64,000 nucleotides of DNA from CALMFG01 sp963674805 (GTDB lineage Bacteria > Bacillota > Clostridia > Christensenellales > CALMFG01): the NCBI GenBank assembly GCA_963674805.2, contig CAXXNY010000009.1, positions 1 through 64,000 on the forward strand. Reading direction: 5' to 3'. Below the pieces are notes generated by a model that worked only from the letters and a program-made list of their open reading frames with translations, made no database searches and had not been told where the DNA came from. Position numbers and translations under genes: made by a program. Below are positions 42,983 to 51,038 of this stretch, piece after piece (position 1 is the stretch's first letter; each line of letters begins with the position of its first letter).

Positions 42983-44038
42983 CTAGTTAATGATTAAACC
43001 GCTGCCATTTCCGGCCAGATAATCATCAGCATTGCTTTTATCAATAACGTCCAAAGTCAATCCAGTAATTTCATCTGTGATTTCTTCGCCATTCGCATAT
43101 TTGTCTAAAATTCTGAACTGGCCGCCGACAAGATCCTCGTGGCTGTAGAATACGATACCCGTAATTTTGCCTTCCTGAATCATGCCGCATACTTCTTTGG
43201 TTGCGTCCACGCCAACAGTGAATACTTTTGTCGGGTCCATGCCGGCCTGTTCCATCGCAGCAACCGCACCAATCAGCATTTCTTCGTTTGCGGAATAAAT
43301 CGCATTAAAGTCTCCGCCCGTTGATTGAATGATGTTGGTTACAATCTGCTGGGCTTCGCTGCGGCTCCAGTTTGCTACCTGCGTTGCAACTTCGGTGAAG
43401 CCGTACTCTGCAGCTTTATCCGCAAAGCCTTTGCTTCTGTCGATCGCAGCGGCATTCGCAACCGGACCTTCAAGGTTGATATACTTCACATCACCGGAGA
43501 ATCCATAAGCTTCCCAGTTTGCTTTCATATAATCAGCAGCTTCTGAACCCTGAAGTTCGTTGTTTCCTGTACCAATTGCAAGATAATCGGTTCCCCATAC
43601 AGCACCGTCAACTTTATAAGAGAAGAAAACAAGTGGGATACCCGCTTTTGTGACTTCCTGTATAGCGGATAAACCGGCTGTTGCATCAACTGGGAATACG
43701 ATCATGTAGTCAACTTCCTGCTGGATCAAATTTTCGATATCAGCAATCTGTTGTTCGGCCTTGCTGTTCGCATCAAGAAAAACCAGATCCCATCCACGAT
43801 CTGCACTGTATTGTTCATAAAGCTCAATGTGATATTGAAGAACAGGGACACTCGTGAAAGCGTAGGATACCCCCAGCGTAATTTTTTCATCAGCTGCAGC
43901 TTCTTCAACTTCTTCTGCTACCATATCTTCCCCTGCGTCTGAAGCAGCGTCTGATGTTTCGATCGTGTCTGAAGCACTGCATGCTGCAAAACTAAGCACC
44001 AATGCAATTGCTAAAATCAGACTTAGAACCTTTTTCAT
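42983..44038 (-). CDS. Sugar ABC transporter substrate-binding lipoprotein (RbsB-like)
   Basis: A 351-residue type I periplasmic-binding protein. Seen: lipoprotein signal ending LSFAAC (Cys20), an acidic Ala/Glu-rich linker (about 25-52), then LGVSYAFTSVPVLQYHI, NLIQQEVDYMIVFPVDA, a KGFADKAAEYGFTEVA helix and VGVDATKEVCGMIQEGKI, the usual CUT2 binding-protein pattern. It captures the sugar for the RbsA/RbsC-type importer encoded downstream. RBS AGGAGG. It is first in the operon. Confidence 0.92.
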   Translation of the reverse strand: MKKVLSLILAIALVLSFAACSASDTIETSDAASDAGEDMVAEEVEEAAADEKITLGVSYAFTSVPVLQYHIELYEQYSADRGWDLVFLDANSKAEQQIADIENLIQQEVDYMIVFPVDATAGLSAIQEVTKAGIPLVFFSYKVDGAVWGTDYLAIGTGNNELQGSEAADYMKANWEAYGFSGDVKYINLEGPVANAAAIDRSKGFADKAAEYGFTEVATQVANWSRSEAQQIVTNIIQSTGGDFNAIYSANEEMLIGAVAAMEQAGMDPTKVFTVGVDATKEVCGMIQEGKITGIVFYSHEDLVGGQFRILDKYANGEEITDEITGLTLDVIDKSNADDYLAGNGSGLIIN

Positions 44039-44147
44039 CTTTTTCCTCCTAATATTTTTTTATTGCTAAACAAAGTATCTGTTTAACATGCTTTATAATT
44101 TTTTATAGGAATAACTGTTATGTCGTTCCTTATATTTTTCCATACTA

Positions 44148-44169
44148 TATTTTGTTTATGAACAAAATA
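44148..44169. repeat. 22-bp inverted repeat, possible operator
   Basis: TATTTTGTT (44148-44156) and AACAAAATA (44161-44169) are perfect arms around a 4-base centre, about 110 bases upstream of the binding-protein gene. Candidate regulator site for the importer operon. Confidence 0.45.
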
Positions 44170-44372
44170 GATTTTATGAGCATACGTATACACAGGCCGT
44201 TCGTGCCTAAAGGCGCTGAAAAAAATTATTCTGCCAGCGCGTACTGTTCCATTTATTATGTTTGCCTTTGCTTTTTCTGTAAGCGTTTTACTATGATGGT
44301 GAACTTATTTCAAAGAGTTTTTTATCCGGGCTAATGTCATGTTTAAACTGTATTTTTCATATCTTCTTTTAT

Positions 44373-44387
44373 TGTAACCGTTTTCAT
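44373..44387 (-). promoter_or_regulatory. cre-like / LacI-family operator
   Basis: On the minus strand ATGAAAACGGTTACA fits the catabolite-responsive element consensus WTGNAANCGNWNNCW at every fixed position. It could bind CcpA or the LacI-type regulator encoded at 45692. Confidence 0.5.
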
Positions 44388-44513
44388 TAAAATGATACAT
44401 CCACGCCCCGCTTTGTTCAATAAACCTTTTAGGTGATATTTATGCTAAAAAGTATTATATTTCGGCTTTTGTTTCATCATTAATTCAAAGGCATATTTTT
44501 AGCGCAAGAAAAA

Positions 44514-44533
44514 CGCGCATGCTTATATGCGCG
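44514..44533 (-). terminator. Rho-independent terminator of the aldo/keto reductase
   Basis: CGCGCAT and ATGCGCG form a 7-bp stem with a 6-base loop; the minus strand continues with a TTTTT run. A further weak hairpin with a T-run lies closer to the stop at about 44566-44594. Confidence 0.7.
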
Positions 44534-44618
44534 CCATAATCTGTTTGTATTGAGTATTTGGGGACAAAAAAAGCCCATGAAATTTTCCAGGCTTCTTTGC
44601 GAAATGTTTGAAATCACT

Positions 44619-45464
44619 CTATACGTCAAAATGAAAGTTATCAGGGTCGGAACCAAAGCGCTGGTGTTTATCCATCGCATCAATTTTGTTTACTTCTTCC
44701 TGCGTTAGTGAAAAGTCAAAGATTTGGGAGTTCTCAATAATCCTTTCCCGCTTCGTCGATTTCGGTATGACAATTGTCCCGTGTTCGATATGCCATCTTA
44801 AGACAACTTGCGCAACTGTTCGGTCATGATGCTGTGCAATACTTTTCAATACCGGCTCGTCAAAGATATTTGCGCGCCCTAACGGGCTCCATGCTTCGTT
44901 GATAATGCCTAATTCCTCACAAAAATCGCGTAATTCGGCTTGTACAAGCAGCGGATGGCACTCAATTTGGTTCACTGCAGGGGTAATGGTCATATATGGC
45001 ACCATATCTTTCAGGTGATGAATCTGAAAATTGCTGACGCCAATATTACGGATTAGGCCCTGTCTATAAAAGTCTTCCAGCTGTTTCCATGACGATTCGA
45101 TTTGCTCGACTACCGGCCAATGCAAAAGATACAGATTAACGTAGTCCATTTTCAAACGCTCCAGGCTTTGCTCAAACGCTTCCCTTGCGCGTCCGGCCGT
45201 CATATCCGGCACCGATAATTTTGTCGTCAGGAATATTTCTTTTCGATTAATCCCGCTGCGGCGAATCCCTTCCCCGACTTCTTTTTCGTTCCCGTAGGCC
45301 TTAGCCGTGTCAATCATCCGGTATCCGTTCTCAATCGCTATCATGACTGCATCCGCGGTCGCTTCGTCCGCCTGCGACACACCCAGCCCGTACATTGGCA
45401 TGAGGTTCCCCGAATTCAGTTTGACTTGAGGTATTGTATCTGCTGTTTTCTTTTTCTCTATCAT
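44619..45464 (-). CDS. Aldo/keto reductase
   Basis: About 281 residues. Seen: NGYRMIDTAKAYGNEKEVG with the catalytic Asp and Tyr, LTTKLSV with the catalytic Lys, YLLHWP with the catalytic His, IGVSNFQIHHL, and IPKSTKRERIIEN, the NADPH-binding motif. This is a 2,5-diketo-D-gluconate reductase-like branch. The ATG at 45464 has AAAGG at good spacing; the ATG at 45473 abuts that site. Divergent from a LacI-type regulator, which probably represses it through sites in between. Confidence 0.92.
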   Translation of the reverse strand: MIEKKKTADTIPQVKLNSGNLMPMYGLGVSQADEATADAVMIAIENGYRMIDTAKAYGNEKEVGEGIRRSGINRKEIFLTTKLSVPDMTAGRAREAFEQSLERLKMDYVNLYLLHWPVVEQIESSWKQLEDFYRQGLIRNIGVSNFQIHHLKDMVPYMTITPAVNQIECHPLLVQAELRDFCEELGIINEAWSPLGRANIFDEPVLKSIAQHHDRTVAQVVLRWHIEHGTIVIPKSTKRERIIENSQIFDFSLTQEEVNKIDAMDKHQRFGSDPDNFHFDV

Positions 45465-45529
45465 ATGATCCATCCTTTAATTCGTAGTAATAAGTGATAT
45501 GTGGTTTATGCACGTAAAATGAATAGTAT

Positions 45530-45638
45530 AAACCGGTTTCATTAAAAATCTATCGTAATACTATCACATGAAACCGATTGAGAACAATAAAAAGATAGCG
45601 TTTCCCCGTAAAATCACCCATTTCAGTGAAAACGGTTT
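45530..45638. promoter_or_regulatory. Cluster of three LacI-type half-palindromic operator candidates
   Basis: AAACCGGTTT (45530-45539, perfect 10-bp palindrome), AAACCGATTG (45571-45580) and AAAACGGTTT (45629-45638) all share the ATGAAA/GTGAAA-N-CG-N-TT frame of LacI-family sites. They lie between the aldo/keto reductase and the LacI gene, so they are probably bound by that regulator. Confidence 0.5.
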
Positions 45639-45691
45639 AGTTGACTTTTACTCACAGGTATAGTATTTTTAATAAAATAGGCTGGTGGTAA

Positions 45692-46741
45692 ATGATGGAT
45701 TTCGGAAATAAGGTCACAATAAATGATATTGCAAAAGCCGTTGGCTGTTCAAAAGCGACGATATCGCGCTATTTGAATGGGCGCACCGATTTGATCAGCC
45801 AGGCAACAAGCGAACGCATCAAAGCCGTCATACAAATGACGAATTACCAGCCGAATGAACTGGCGCGGAACCTCAAGAAAACCGTCACCAACCTCGTCGG
45901 CATTATCATTGCAGATATCGCTTCCCCGTTTTCAGCGCCGCTGATTAAAGGGATTAGCGAGTACCTTGAAAGCATCGGGTATATCCCGCTGTTTATGGAC
46001 AGCCATAACAATCTTGAGAAAGAGGAGCAGGCTGTGTCCTCCTTAATCGTCCGGGGTGTCTCCGGTATCTTGGTCAATACGTCATCCTACGAGAATAATT
46101 TTCTTGTTGAAAAAGCCGCAAAGGGGCTGCCGATCGTGCTTTGCGACCGGTATATAAAAGACCATAACTTTGACATCGTCACCAATGAAAATGATGAGAT
46201 ATTCTCCGAGCTTCTGGAACATCTAAAGTCGAACGGCTATACCAGAGTCGCTTTCTTTTCCGAAAAGATACTCAACAGTTCCTCGCGTATTCGCAGAACC
46301 GATGCCTTTTTGAAGGGGATGCAGAAGACTTACGGTTACAATGCCGCTGCCGATGTATATGAAATTGAACGTGACAATGACGCGCTCACCCAATCAAAGC
46401 TTCAAAAGTTCTTTGATTCTATGGGCCCTGATGATGTGCCCGCCGTTATCGGCGTTAATGCCATGATTACGGTCATTTTGTTTAAAGCTATTAAAAAGAT
46501 GCATCTTTCAATCCCAAACGATGTCGGGTTATGCGGATCAGAAGACTGGGATTTAACCAATGTCATGAACTGGCCGGAACTGCTTTCGCCCTCCATAACC
46601 ACCATCGTCATTGAGCCCCAGCTCATGGGTAAAAAGGCGGCAAAATTATTAGTCGATAGAATTAATAACCCCGCCAAGCCCATGGAAGAAGTGATTATTC
46701 GAAATAAATTATTTCTTAGGGAATCTTCACAGCGAAATTAA
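45692..46741 (+). CDS. LacI-family transcriptional regulator
   Basis: A 349-residue regulator. Seen: HTH TINDIAKAVGCSKATISRYLNG, hinge NELARNLKKTVTN, then the sugar-binding domain with VGIIIADIASPFSAPLIKGI, GVSGILVNTSSYE, and IEPQLMGKKAAKLLVDRI near the end. It begins with two ATGs (45692 and 45695), GGTGG being slightly better placed for the second. It likely controls the divergent aldo/keto reductase and possibly the nearby ribose-type importer, responding to the imported sugar or a derivative. Confidence 0.92.
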   Translation: MMDFGNKVTINDIAKAVGCSKATISRYLNGRTDLISQATSERIKAVIQMTNYQPNELARNLKKTVTNLVGIIIADIASPFSAPLIKGISEYLESIGYIPLFMDSHNNLEKEEQAVSSLIVRGVSGILVNTSSYENNFLVEKAAKGLPIVLCDRYIKDHNFDIVTNENDEIFSELLEHLKSNGYTRVAFFSEKILNSSSRIRRTDAFLKGMQKTYGYNAAADVYEIERDNDALTQSKLQKFFDSMGPDDVPAVIGVNAMITVILFKAIKKMHLSIPNDVGLCGSEDWDLTNVMNWPELLSPSITTIVIEPQLMGKKAAKLLVDRINNPAKPMEEVIIRNKLFLRESSQRN

Positions 46742-46778
46742 TTGGGGCGGAAATGCCCTGCGCGGCATCACGCCAGGC

Positions 46779-47921
46779 TTAAGGCTCCGAAACGGTGAGT
46801 TCATATATTTCTGCTAATTCTTTGATAACAGCGGCTTTCGTATATTGTCCGGCAACAGCCAGCGCTTCCTTCTGCATATTTTTATACATTGTTTTATCGC
46901 TATATAAGCGAAGTATCGCATCTGCAAAATCATCTGCGGATCCGGCTTCTACCAGGAAGCCGTTTTTGTTGTTTGTGATCAGTTCATTATGCCCGCGGTT
47001 TTTTGAGCCGATTACGGGTTTTGCGCACAGCATCGCTTCAATCAAATTTAATCCCAGCCCCTCGCGGAAACTGGCAGAAACAACGATATCCGCCAGTTTC
47101 ATAAACCGTTCCAAATCCGTGCGATACCCGATCAGCTTGACGTTATCATTTAATCCCATTTGCTCAATCGCCTGCTGCAGCTCTTGGCGCAATGGTCCGT
47201 TCCCCGCTATTAAGAGCATGAAATCCGGGCTTTTTTCCGTCATCAGCTTTGCCGCCCGGATGAGCGTAATATGATTTTTATTGGGCAGTAATTCACCTGC
47301 AGAAACACAGATAAAAGCGTCGGCAGGCAAACCTTCTTCATCTCTCAGCTTTTTTGTTTCTCCCTTACCGGGCACGTTATACTTAGTGGTATTTGCTCCC
47401 GCACCATGAATGCGCACAATTTGGGTCTTAAAGTTTTTTTCTTTTGCAAGCGCATAATCTTCATCTGAAATGGTAATTAGCTTGTCCGTTATTCGGGCGA
47501 GCAATTTTTCGACAGGATAATAAATCAGCCAGTTTTGTTCTGGCGCACCCTTATAGAAATGAAACCCATGCGCTGTATAAAATACCTTTGTGCCTTTTCC
47601 CCTGTATTTATTCGCGGCCAGCCGGGTCACAGCACCTCCGACCGGTGTATTGCAATGAATAATATCGTACTGATTGGCTTTCAATATTTGGTTGAGCTGC
47701 TTATACGCTTTAACATTTCTGATACTGAAGGGCGAACGGTCAAACGGAATATCGAAGATCATATCCGGCTCACTCAAATCTAATCCGTTTTTGGATTCCA
47801 GATTATTTTTTGCCGCGCAATGCACGATATATCCATTTTGCTGTAAAAGCTTAATCAGCGGTTTATGGAACTGCGCGATATGGCTCTGTACGGTTGCCGT
47901 AATGAGTGCTTTTTTTGTCAT
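46779..47921 (-). CDS. Glycosyltransferase family 4 protein
   Basis: A 380-residue GT-B transferase. Seen: KALITATVQSHIAQFHKPLIKLL at the N-terminus as in capsular and exopolysaccharide transferases, NTPVGGAVTRLAAN, YTAHGFHFYKGAP, and the donor-binding C-terminal ASFREGLGLNLIEAMLCAKPVIGS with the EX7E glutamates. It transfers a sugar from a nucleotide donor in the cytoplasm to a lipid-linked acceptor. It lies 48 bp downstream of another transferase-like gene, but no polymerase or flippase is nearby. Confidence 0.9.
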   Translation of the reverse strand: MTKKALITATVQSHIAQFHKPLIKLLQQNGYIVHCAAKNNLESKNGLDLSEPDMIFDIPFDRSPFSIRNVKAYKQLNQILKANQYDIIHCNTPVGGAVTRLAANKYRGKGTKVFYTAHGFHFYKGAPEQNWLIYYPVEKLLARITDKLITISDEDYALAKEKNFKTQIVRIHGAGANTTKYNVPGKGETKKLRDEEGLPADAFICVSAGELLPNKNHITLIRAAKLMTEKSPDFMLLIAGNGPLRQELQQAIEQMGLNDNVKLIGYRTDLERFMKLADIVVSASFREGLGLNLIEAMLCAKPVIGSKNRGHNELITNNKNGFLVEAGSADDFADAILRLYSDKTMYKNMQKEALAVAGQYTKAAVIKELAEIYELTVSEP

Positions 47922-47969
47922 GCCACTTTTCCTTTATCTAAAATATCCTTTATTTTTTCGCTTAGCTGG

Positions 47970-49295
47970 TTAAATATCACCTGCATCAGAATTCATTTTG
48001 GCAATAAGGCTCAAATCATTTCTAAGATTATCTCTAACATCCTCAATCCTGTGATAGCGGATACCCACCTGATACGCTTTTTGGGAATACGCAGAAATCA
48101 TGTCATGGTTGCTTTCCAGTTCTTTCAGAACTTCCAGCAGGTCAGCTGTATCATTCACAACAATGGCGGCCTCCATTCTCTTTAAATACGCAATACCTGC
48201 ATTCTCGCTTGGACCGATGGCCAAAATGGCCGCGCCGCTCTGCATACAGTCGATAATCTTGGTTGAGAAGGATAACTGTGTCAGCTGCCTCATTTTTTTG
48301 TCAAACGACTCAACATGCAGCGCAATATCGCTCTTTGTATATGCGTCATTTAACGCATCAAGACCGATGGCTTTAAAGACATTTACACTGCTGTCTTTAA
48401 GGAGTGCCTGCATATTGTTTGGGAATTCATTATTGGTATAAACGTTCAACACCATTTTCTCCCCGTTTGCGTTAATGGTTTTAAGGCACTTCGCTACTTC
48501 AGCTAAAACCTCATAGCGTTTATAAAATATGTTCCCCGCAAAAATCATTTTTATCGGCGGTTTGTGTGCCTTTTTTTCAACTGGTTCGCCCTCAAAGGTG
48601 CCGCCTTTTCGAAGCAATTTGAATGATGCGTTCAGGTTTTCCGCATACTCCTGTTTCAGTTCTTCTGTGATAGCATAAAGCGCTGCGCAGACCTTTATAT
48701 TTTTTTTGATGTTTCGTCTTAATTGATGCTGATAAAGCCGCACAATAGGCGAGCGTACCCTTTGCTTTAATTTTAAGATATCATCTTCAAAAAACAGCAC
48801 GCCTTTCGCTCCCGCGGCCTTGACTAAATATCTGAATATGCGATGCATATATACGGCGCTGTGACAGGGCATAAAAATAACATCCGGTTTAAATTCCGAT
48901 AAAAAGACTCTTAACTTTACATTTTTCCATGGCGCCAGCATCCAGATGATATCCCTGATGAACAGCAACGCGGCATATCTGTGCTTTCGTGCGGTTTCAT
49001 AAAAGCTGTCCGTAAGCTTATCGTTTTCTAACCCGCTTTTTTCATCAGGGCTGTTAAGCAAAATGTGCTTGCCCGGTAACCGGCCGCTTTTAAAGAGACT
49101 CAAGATTTGTTTTTCTGATAATTGATAATAGTTTTTGCAGATATCATTGCGCGGTGATTCTTCCCTGAAAAAAATGTGCGCGATTTTATCCGGATCCCAT
49201 CCTCGAAAGAAATTGGTAAATGTATTGCCTGAGCTGATATAGTTGGCCCACGCATTAATGGATACTACTAGTATTTTCGGATACGCATTACTCAT
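47970..49295 (-). CDS. Probable GT-B glycosyltransferase
   Basis: About 441 residues. Seen: KILVVSINAWANYISSGNTFTNFF at the N-terminus, a basic central part with KPDVIFMPCHSAVYMHRIF, a linker, and a C-terminal Rossmann-like half with IKMIFAGNIFYKRYEVLAEV and IIDCMQSGAAILAIGPSENAG, as in GT4-like enzymes. The family is less clear than the neighbour, and the usual EX7E is not obvious. The ATG at 49295 follows AAGGGGAAAG; the frame is open to 49316. Probably makes a surface glycan with the gene downstream. Confidence 0.7.
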   Translation of the reverse strand: MSNAYPKILVVSINAWANYISSGNTFTNFFRGWDPDKIAHIFFREESPRNDICKNYYQLSEKQILSLFKSGRLPGKHILLNSPDEKSGLENDKLTDSFYETARKHRYAALLFIRDIIWMLAPWKNVKLRVFLSEFKPDVIFMPCHSAVYMHRIFRYLVKAAGAKGVLFFEDDILKLKQRVRSPIVRLYQHQLRRNIKKNIKVCAALYAITEELKQEYAENLNASFKLLRKGGTFEGEPVEKKAHKPPIKMIFAGNIFYKRYEVLAEVAKCLKTINANGEKMVLNVYTNNEFPNNMQALLKDSSVNVFKAIGLDALNDAYTKSDIALHVESFDKKMRQLTQLSFSTKIIDCMQSGAAILAIGPSENAGIAYLKRMEAAIVVNDTADLLEVLKELESNHDMISAYSQKAYQVGIRYHRIEDVRDNLRNDLSLIAKMNSDAGDI

Positions 49296-49490
49296 CTCTT
49301 TCCCCTTAAACGACATGCTTCCGGTTTTATTGAATATATCAGAATTAAAAATTAGTTTTAATAAAACGGCTTCGCATCATAACTTCGTTTAATTATATCA
49401 TGTGAATTCGTTTCGCTCTACAAATCTTATCTTTTTCATCATGATACATAATCGACAGCCGGCATTCGGTTATTGCTCCAATAATAAAAG

Positions 49491-49558
49491 AAAAATGCTT
49501 GATAATCACTGCCCGGATAAACTAAAATGGAAGTCTGCCGGATATACAAAGCATTTTT
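49491..49558. repeat. Long-loop inverted repeat upstream of mnmH
   Basis: AAAAATGCTT (49491-49500) and AAGCATTTTT (49549-49558) are perfect 10-base arms around a 48-base loop that contains a direct repeat, CTGCCCGGATA and CTGCCGGATA. The region lies 30 bases before mnmH. It could be a terminator/attenuator or a regulator site. The remaining 49296-49490 shows nothing else clear. Confidence 0.35.
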
Positions 49559-49587
49559 ATATCTTATATTATTAGGGTAAATAGTTC

Positions 49588-50685
49588 GTGAATCAGAAAA
49601 CGACAAATGATTTTAAACATATCGTTTTAAACAACACCCCGCTCATTGATGTGCGTGCGCCGATTGAGTTTAAGAAGGGTGCGTTTTGCCATGCGGTCAA
49701 CCTGCCGATTTTAGACGATGATGAGCGCCATGCAGTGGGAAAGCGGTTTGTCGAAGATGGCAATCAGGGCGCGACCGCACTGGGATATCAAATCGTATCC
49801 GGAGAAAACAAGGCGAGAAAAGTCGATGCCTGGCTGGCATATCTGAACAAATACCCCGAAGCATTAATCTATTGTTTCCGCGGCGGGCAGCGCTCGCAAA
49901 TTGCGCAGGAATGGATTCAGGCCCAGACCGGTACAATGATTCCGAGGCTTGAGGGCGGATATAAGGCGTTCAGGAACTATCTTTTATGCGAACTAAACCA
50001 GGACGTTTTCCCGTTCGCAGCGCTTCGCCTCGGCGGGTATACGGGAAGCGGTAAAACGGCATTGATTAAGAAGCTGGAGAACGCGGTTGATTTAGAAGGG
50101 CTCGCAAACCACAGAGGCTCAACCTTCGGGAGCCAGATAGCGCCTCAGCCGACACAAATCAATTTTGAGAATAATTTAGCATACAGCTTAATCCAGATGA
50201 CGCATAAAGGGTATAACGCTTTAATCTTTGAGGACGAAAGCAGAAATATCGGCAGATGCTGTATTCCAAAAAACTTATTCAGTTATTTAATCAGCCGGGA
50301 CATGATTCTCCTTGATGTCCCTTTTGAGCGGCGGGTGGAGATAACGCTTGACGAATATGTTGTGCAAGCGCAGCAGGCCTACTTGGATTTTTACGGATCA
50401 GACGAAGGTTACAATTTATGGTTGGCATATATTTTAAACAGTATGTATCGAATCAAAAAAAGACTGGGCGGGACACTTTTTAATGAGCTTTCCGGTTTAA
50501 TCCATAACGCAGCCATCGCGCAGAAAAAAGGCGGCAGTATTGATATGCAAAGACAGTGGATTATCAAGCTCTTACGCGCGTATTATGATCCCATGTATCG
50601 CTATCAAATCAATGAGAACAGTGATAAGATCATTTTTAAGGGCAATGAATATGCGGTGCTTCAGTATATCCGTGCGCTAAAATAA
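49588..50685 (+). CDS. mnmH: tRNA 2-selenouridine synthase
   Basis: A 365-residue protein with a GTG start. Seen: an N-terminal rhodanese domain with catalytic Cys96 in YCFRGGQRSQ, LEGGYKAFRNYL after it, and a P-loop GGYTGSGKT (149-157) in the C-terminal domain, the defining pair of MnmH/SelU. It replaces sulfur with selenium in wobble-position 2-thiouridine of Lys, Glu and Gln tRNAs via a geranylated intermediate, using selenophosphate from SelD. No selD lies in this window. The GTG is preceded by a distant AGGG; no closer start is better. Transcribed toward tRNA-Ala. Confidence 0.92.
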   Translation: MNQKTTNDFKHIVLNNTPLIDVRAPIEFKKGAFCHAVNLPILDDDERHAVGKRFVEDGNQGATALGYQIVSGENKARKVDAWLAYLNKYPEALIYCFRGGQRSQIAQEWIQAQTGTMIPRLEGGYKAFRNYLLCELNQDVFPFAALRLGGYTGSGKTALIKKLENAVDLEGLANHRGSTFGSQIAPQPTQINFENNLAYSLIQMTHKGYNALIFEDESRNIGRCCIPKNLFSYLISRDMILLDVPFERRVEITLDEYVVQAQQAYLDFYGSDEGYNLWLAYILNSMYRIKKRLGGTLFNELSGLIHNAAIAQKKGGSIDMQRQWIIKLLRAYYDPMYRYQINENSDKIIFKGNEYAVLQYIRALK

Positions 50686-50746
50686 ATATCCGGAGGCGCA
50701 CCAATCAAAAGCCCAGTCTGAAAAATAGAAGTATAAAAATATTTGC

Positions 50747-50774
50747 TTGAAGTGCACAATTTTTTTGGTATAAT
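50747..50774 (+). promoter_or_regulatory. Promoter of tRNA-Ala
   Basis: -35 TTGAAG (50747-50752), 16-base spacer, perfect -10 TATAAT (50769-50774), about 30 bases before the mature 5' end. The other short pieces of this gap show no gene. Confidence 0.6.
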
Positions 50775-50803
50775 AAGGAGGCATGGACGAAATGCCGTTG
50801 CGT

Positions 50804-50879
50804 GGGGATATAGCTCAGTTGGTAGAGCGCTGCGTTCGCAATGCAGAGGTCAGGGGTTCAAATCCCCTTATCTCCACCA
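50804..50879 (+). tRNA. tRNA-Ala (anticodon CGC)
   Basis: A 76-base cloverleaf with encoded CCA. Acceptor GGGGATA pairs with TATCTCC with G3-U70, the alanine identity pair. The D-stem is GCTC/GAGC. The anticodon stem is CTGCG/TGCAG, with loop TTCGCAA giving anticodon CGC for codon GCG. T-stem AGGGG/CCCCT with loop TTCAAAT. All elements are intact. Confidence 0.95.
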
Positions 50880-50955
50880 ATATTAATTTTTTATTTTCAT
50901 GCTTTGCAGGTTTGATGAATTAAAGCGTTGTATGCATTTGATTCGGTGTCGAGTT

Positions 50956-51004
50956 AACCACGTAAAATACTCATAATGAGACATTTGCGTGGTTTTGTTT
51001 TTTT
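50956..51004 (+). terminator. Terminator after tRNA-Ala
   Basis: AACCACG and CGTGGTT form a 7-bp stem around a 25-base loop that itself contains a small CTCA/TGAG hairpin, followed by TTTGTTTTTTT. It ends about 35 bases before the deaminase, so it could be either the tRNA terminator or a leader terminator of the deaminase. Confidence 0.65.
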
Positions 51005-51038
51005 ATTCAGCGTATAGCGCGGCTGTCAGGAGGATTTT

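Larger units (their letters stand above)
44039..44618. other. Intergenic region upstream of the sugar importer
   Basis: This 580-base AT-rich gap holds no gene I can support. It contains the importer promoter and leader (no clear consensus pair chosen), an inverted repeat at 44148-44169, a cre/LacI-like site at 44373-44387 and the terminator of the aldo/keto reductase at 44514-44533. Confidence 0.5.

Noticed and set aside
44152..44334. Small ORF of about 60 codons upstream of the sugar importer
   Set aside because: No ribosome binding site, and it overlaps a regulatory inverted repeat; coding bias is not apparent.
50804..50879. tRNA-Ala as a genomic-island attachment site
   Set aside because: No integrase, direct repeat of the 3' end or mobile genes are found beside it.
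50880..51038. Purine riboswitch before the deaminase
   Set aside because: There is a hairpin and an ACTCAT string, but the conserved purine-aptamer core (including the GATATGG-type strand) is absent.
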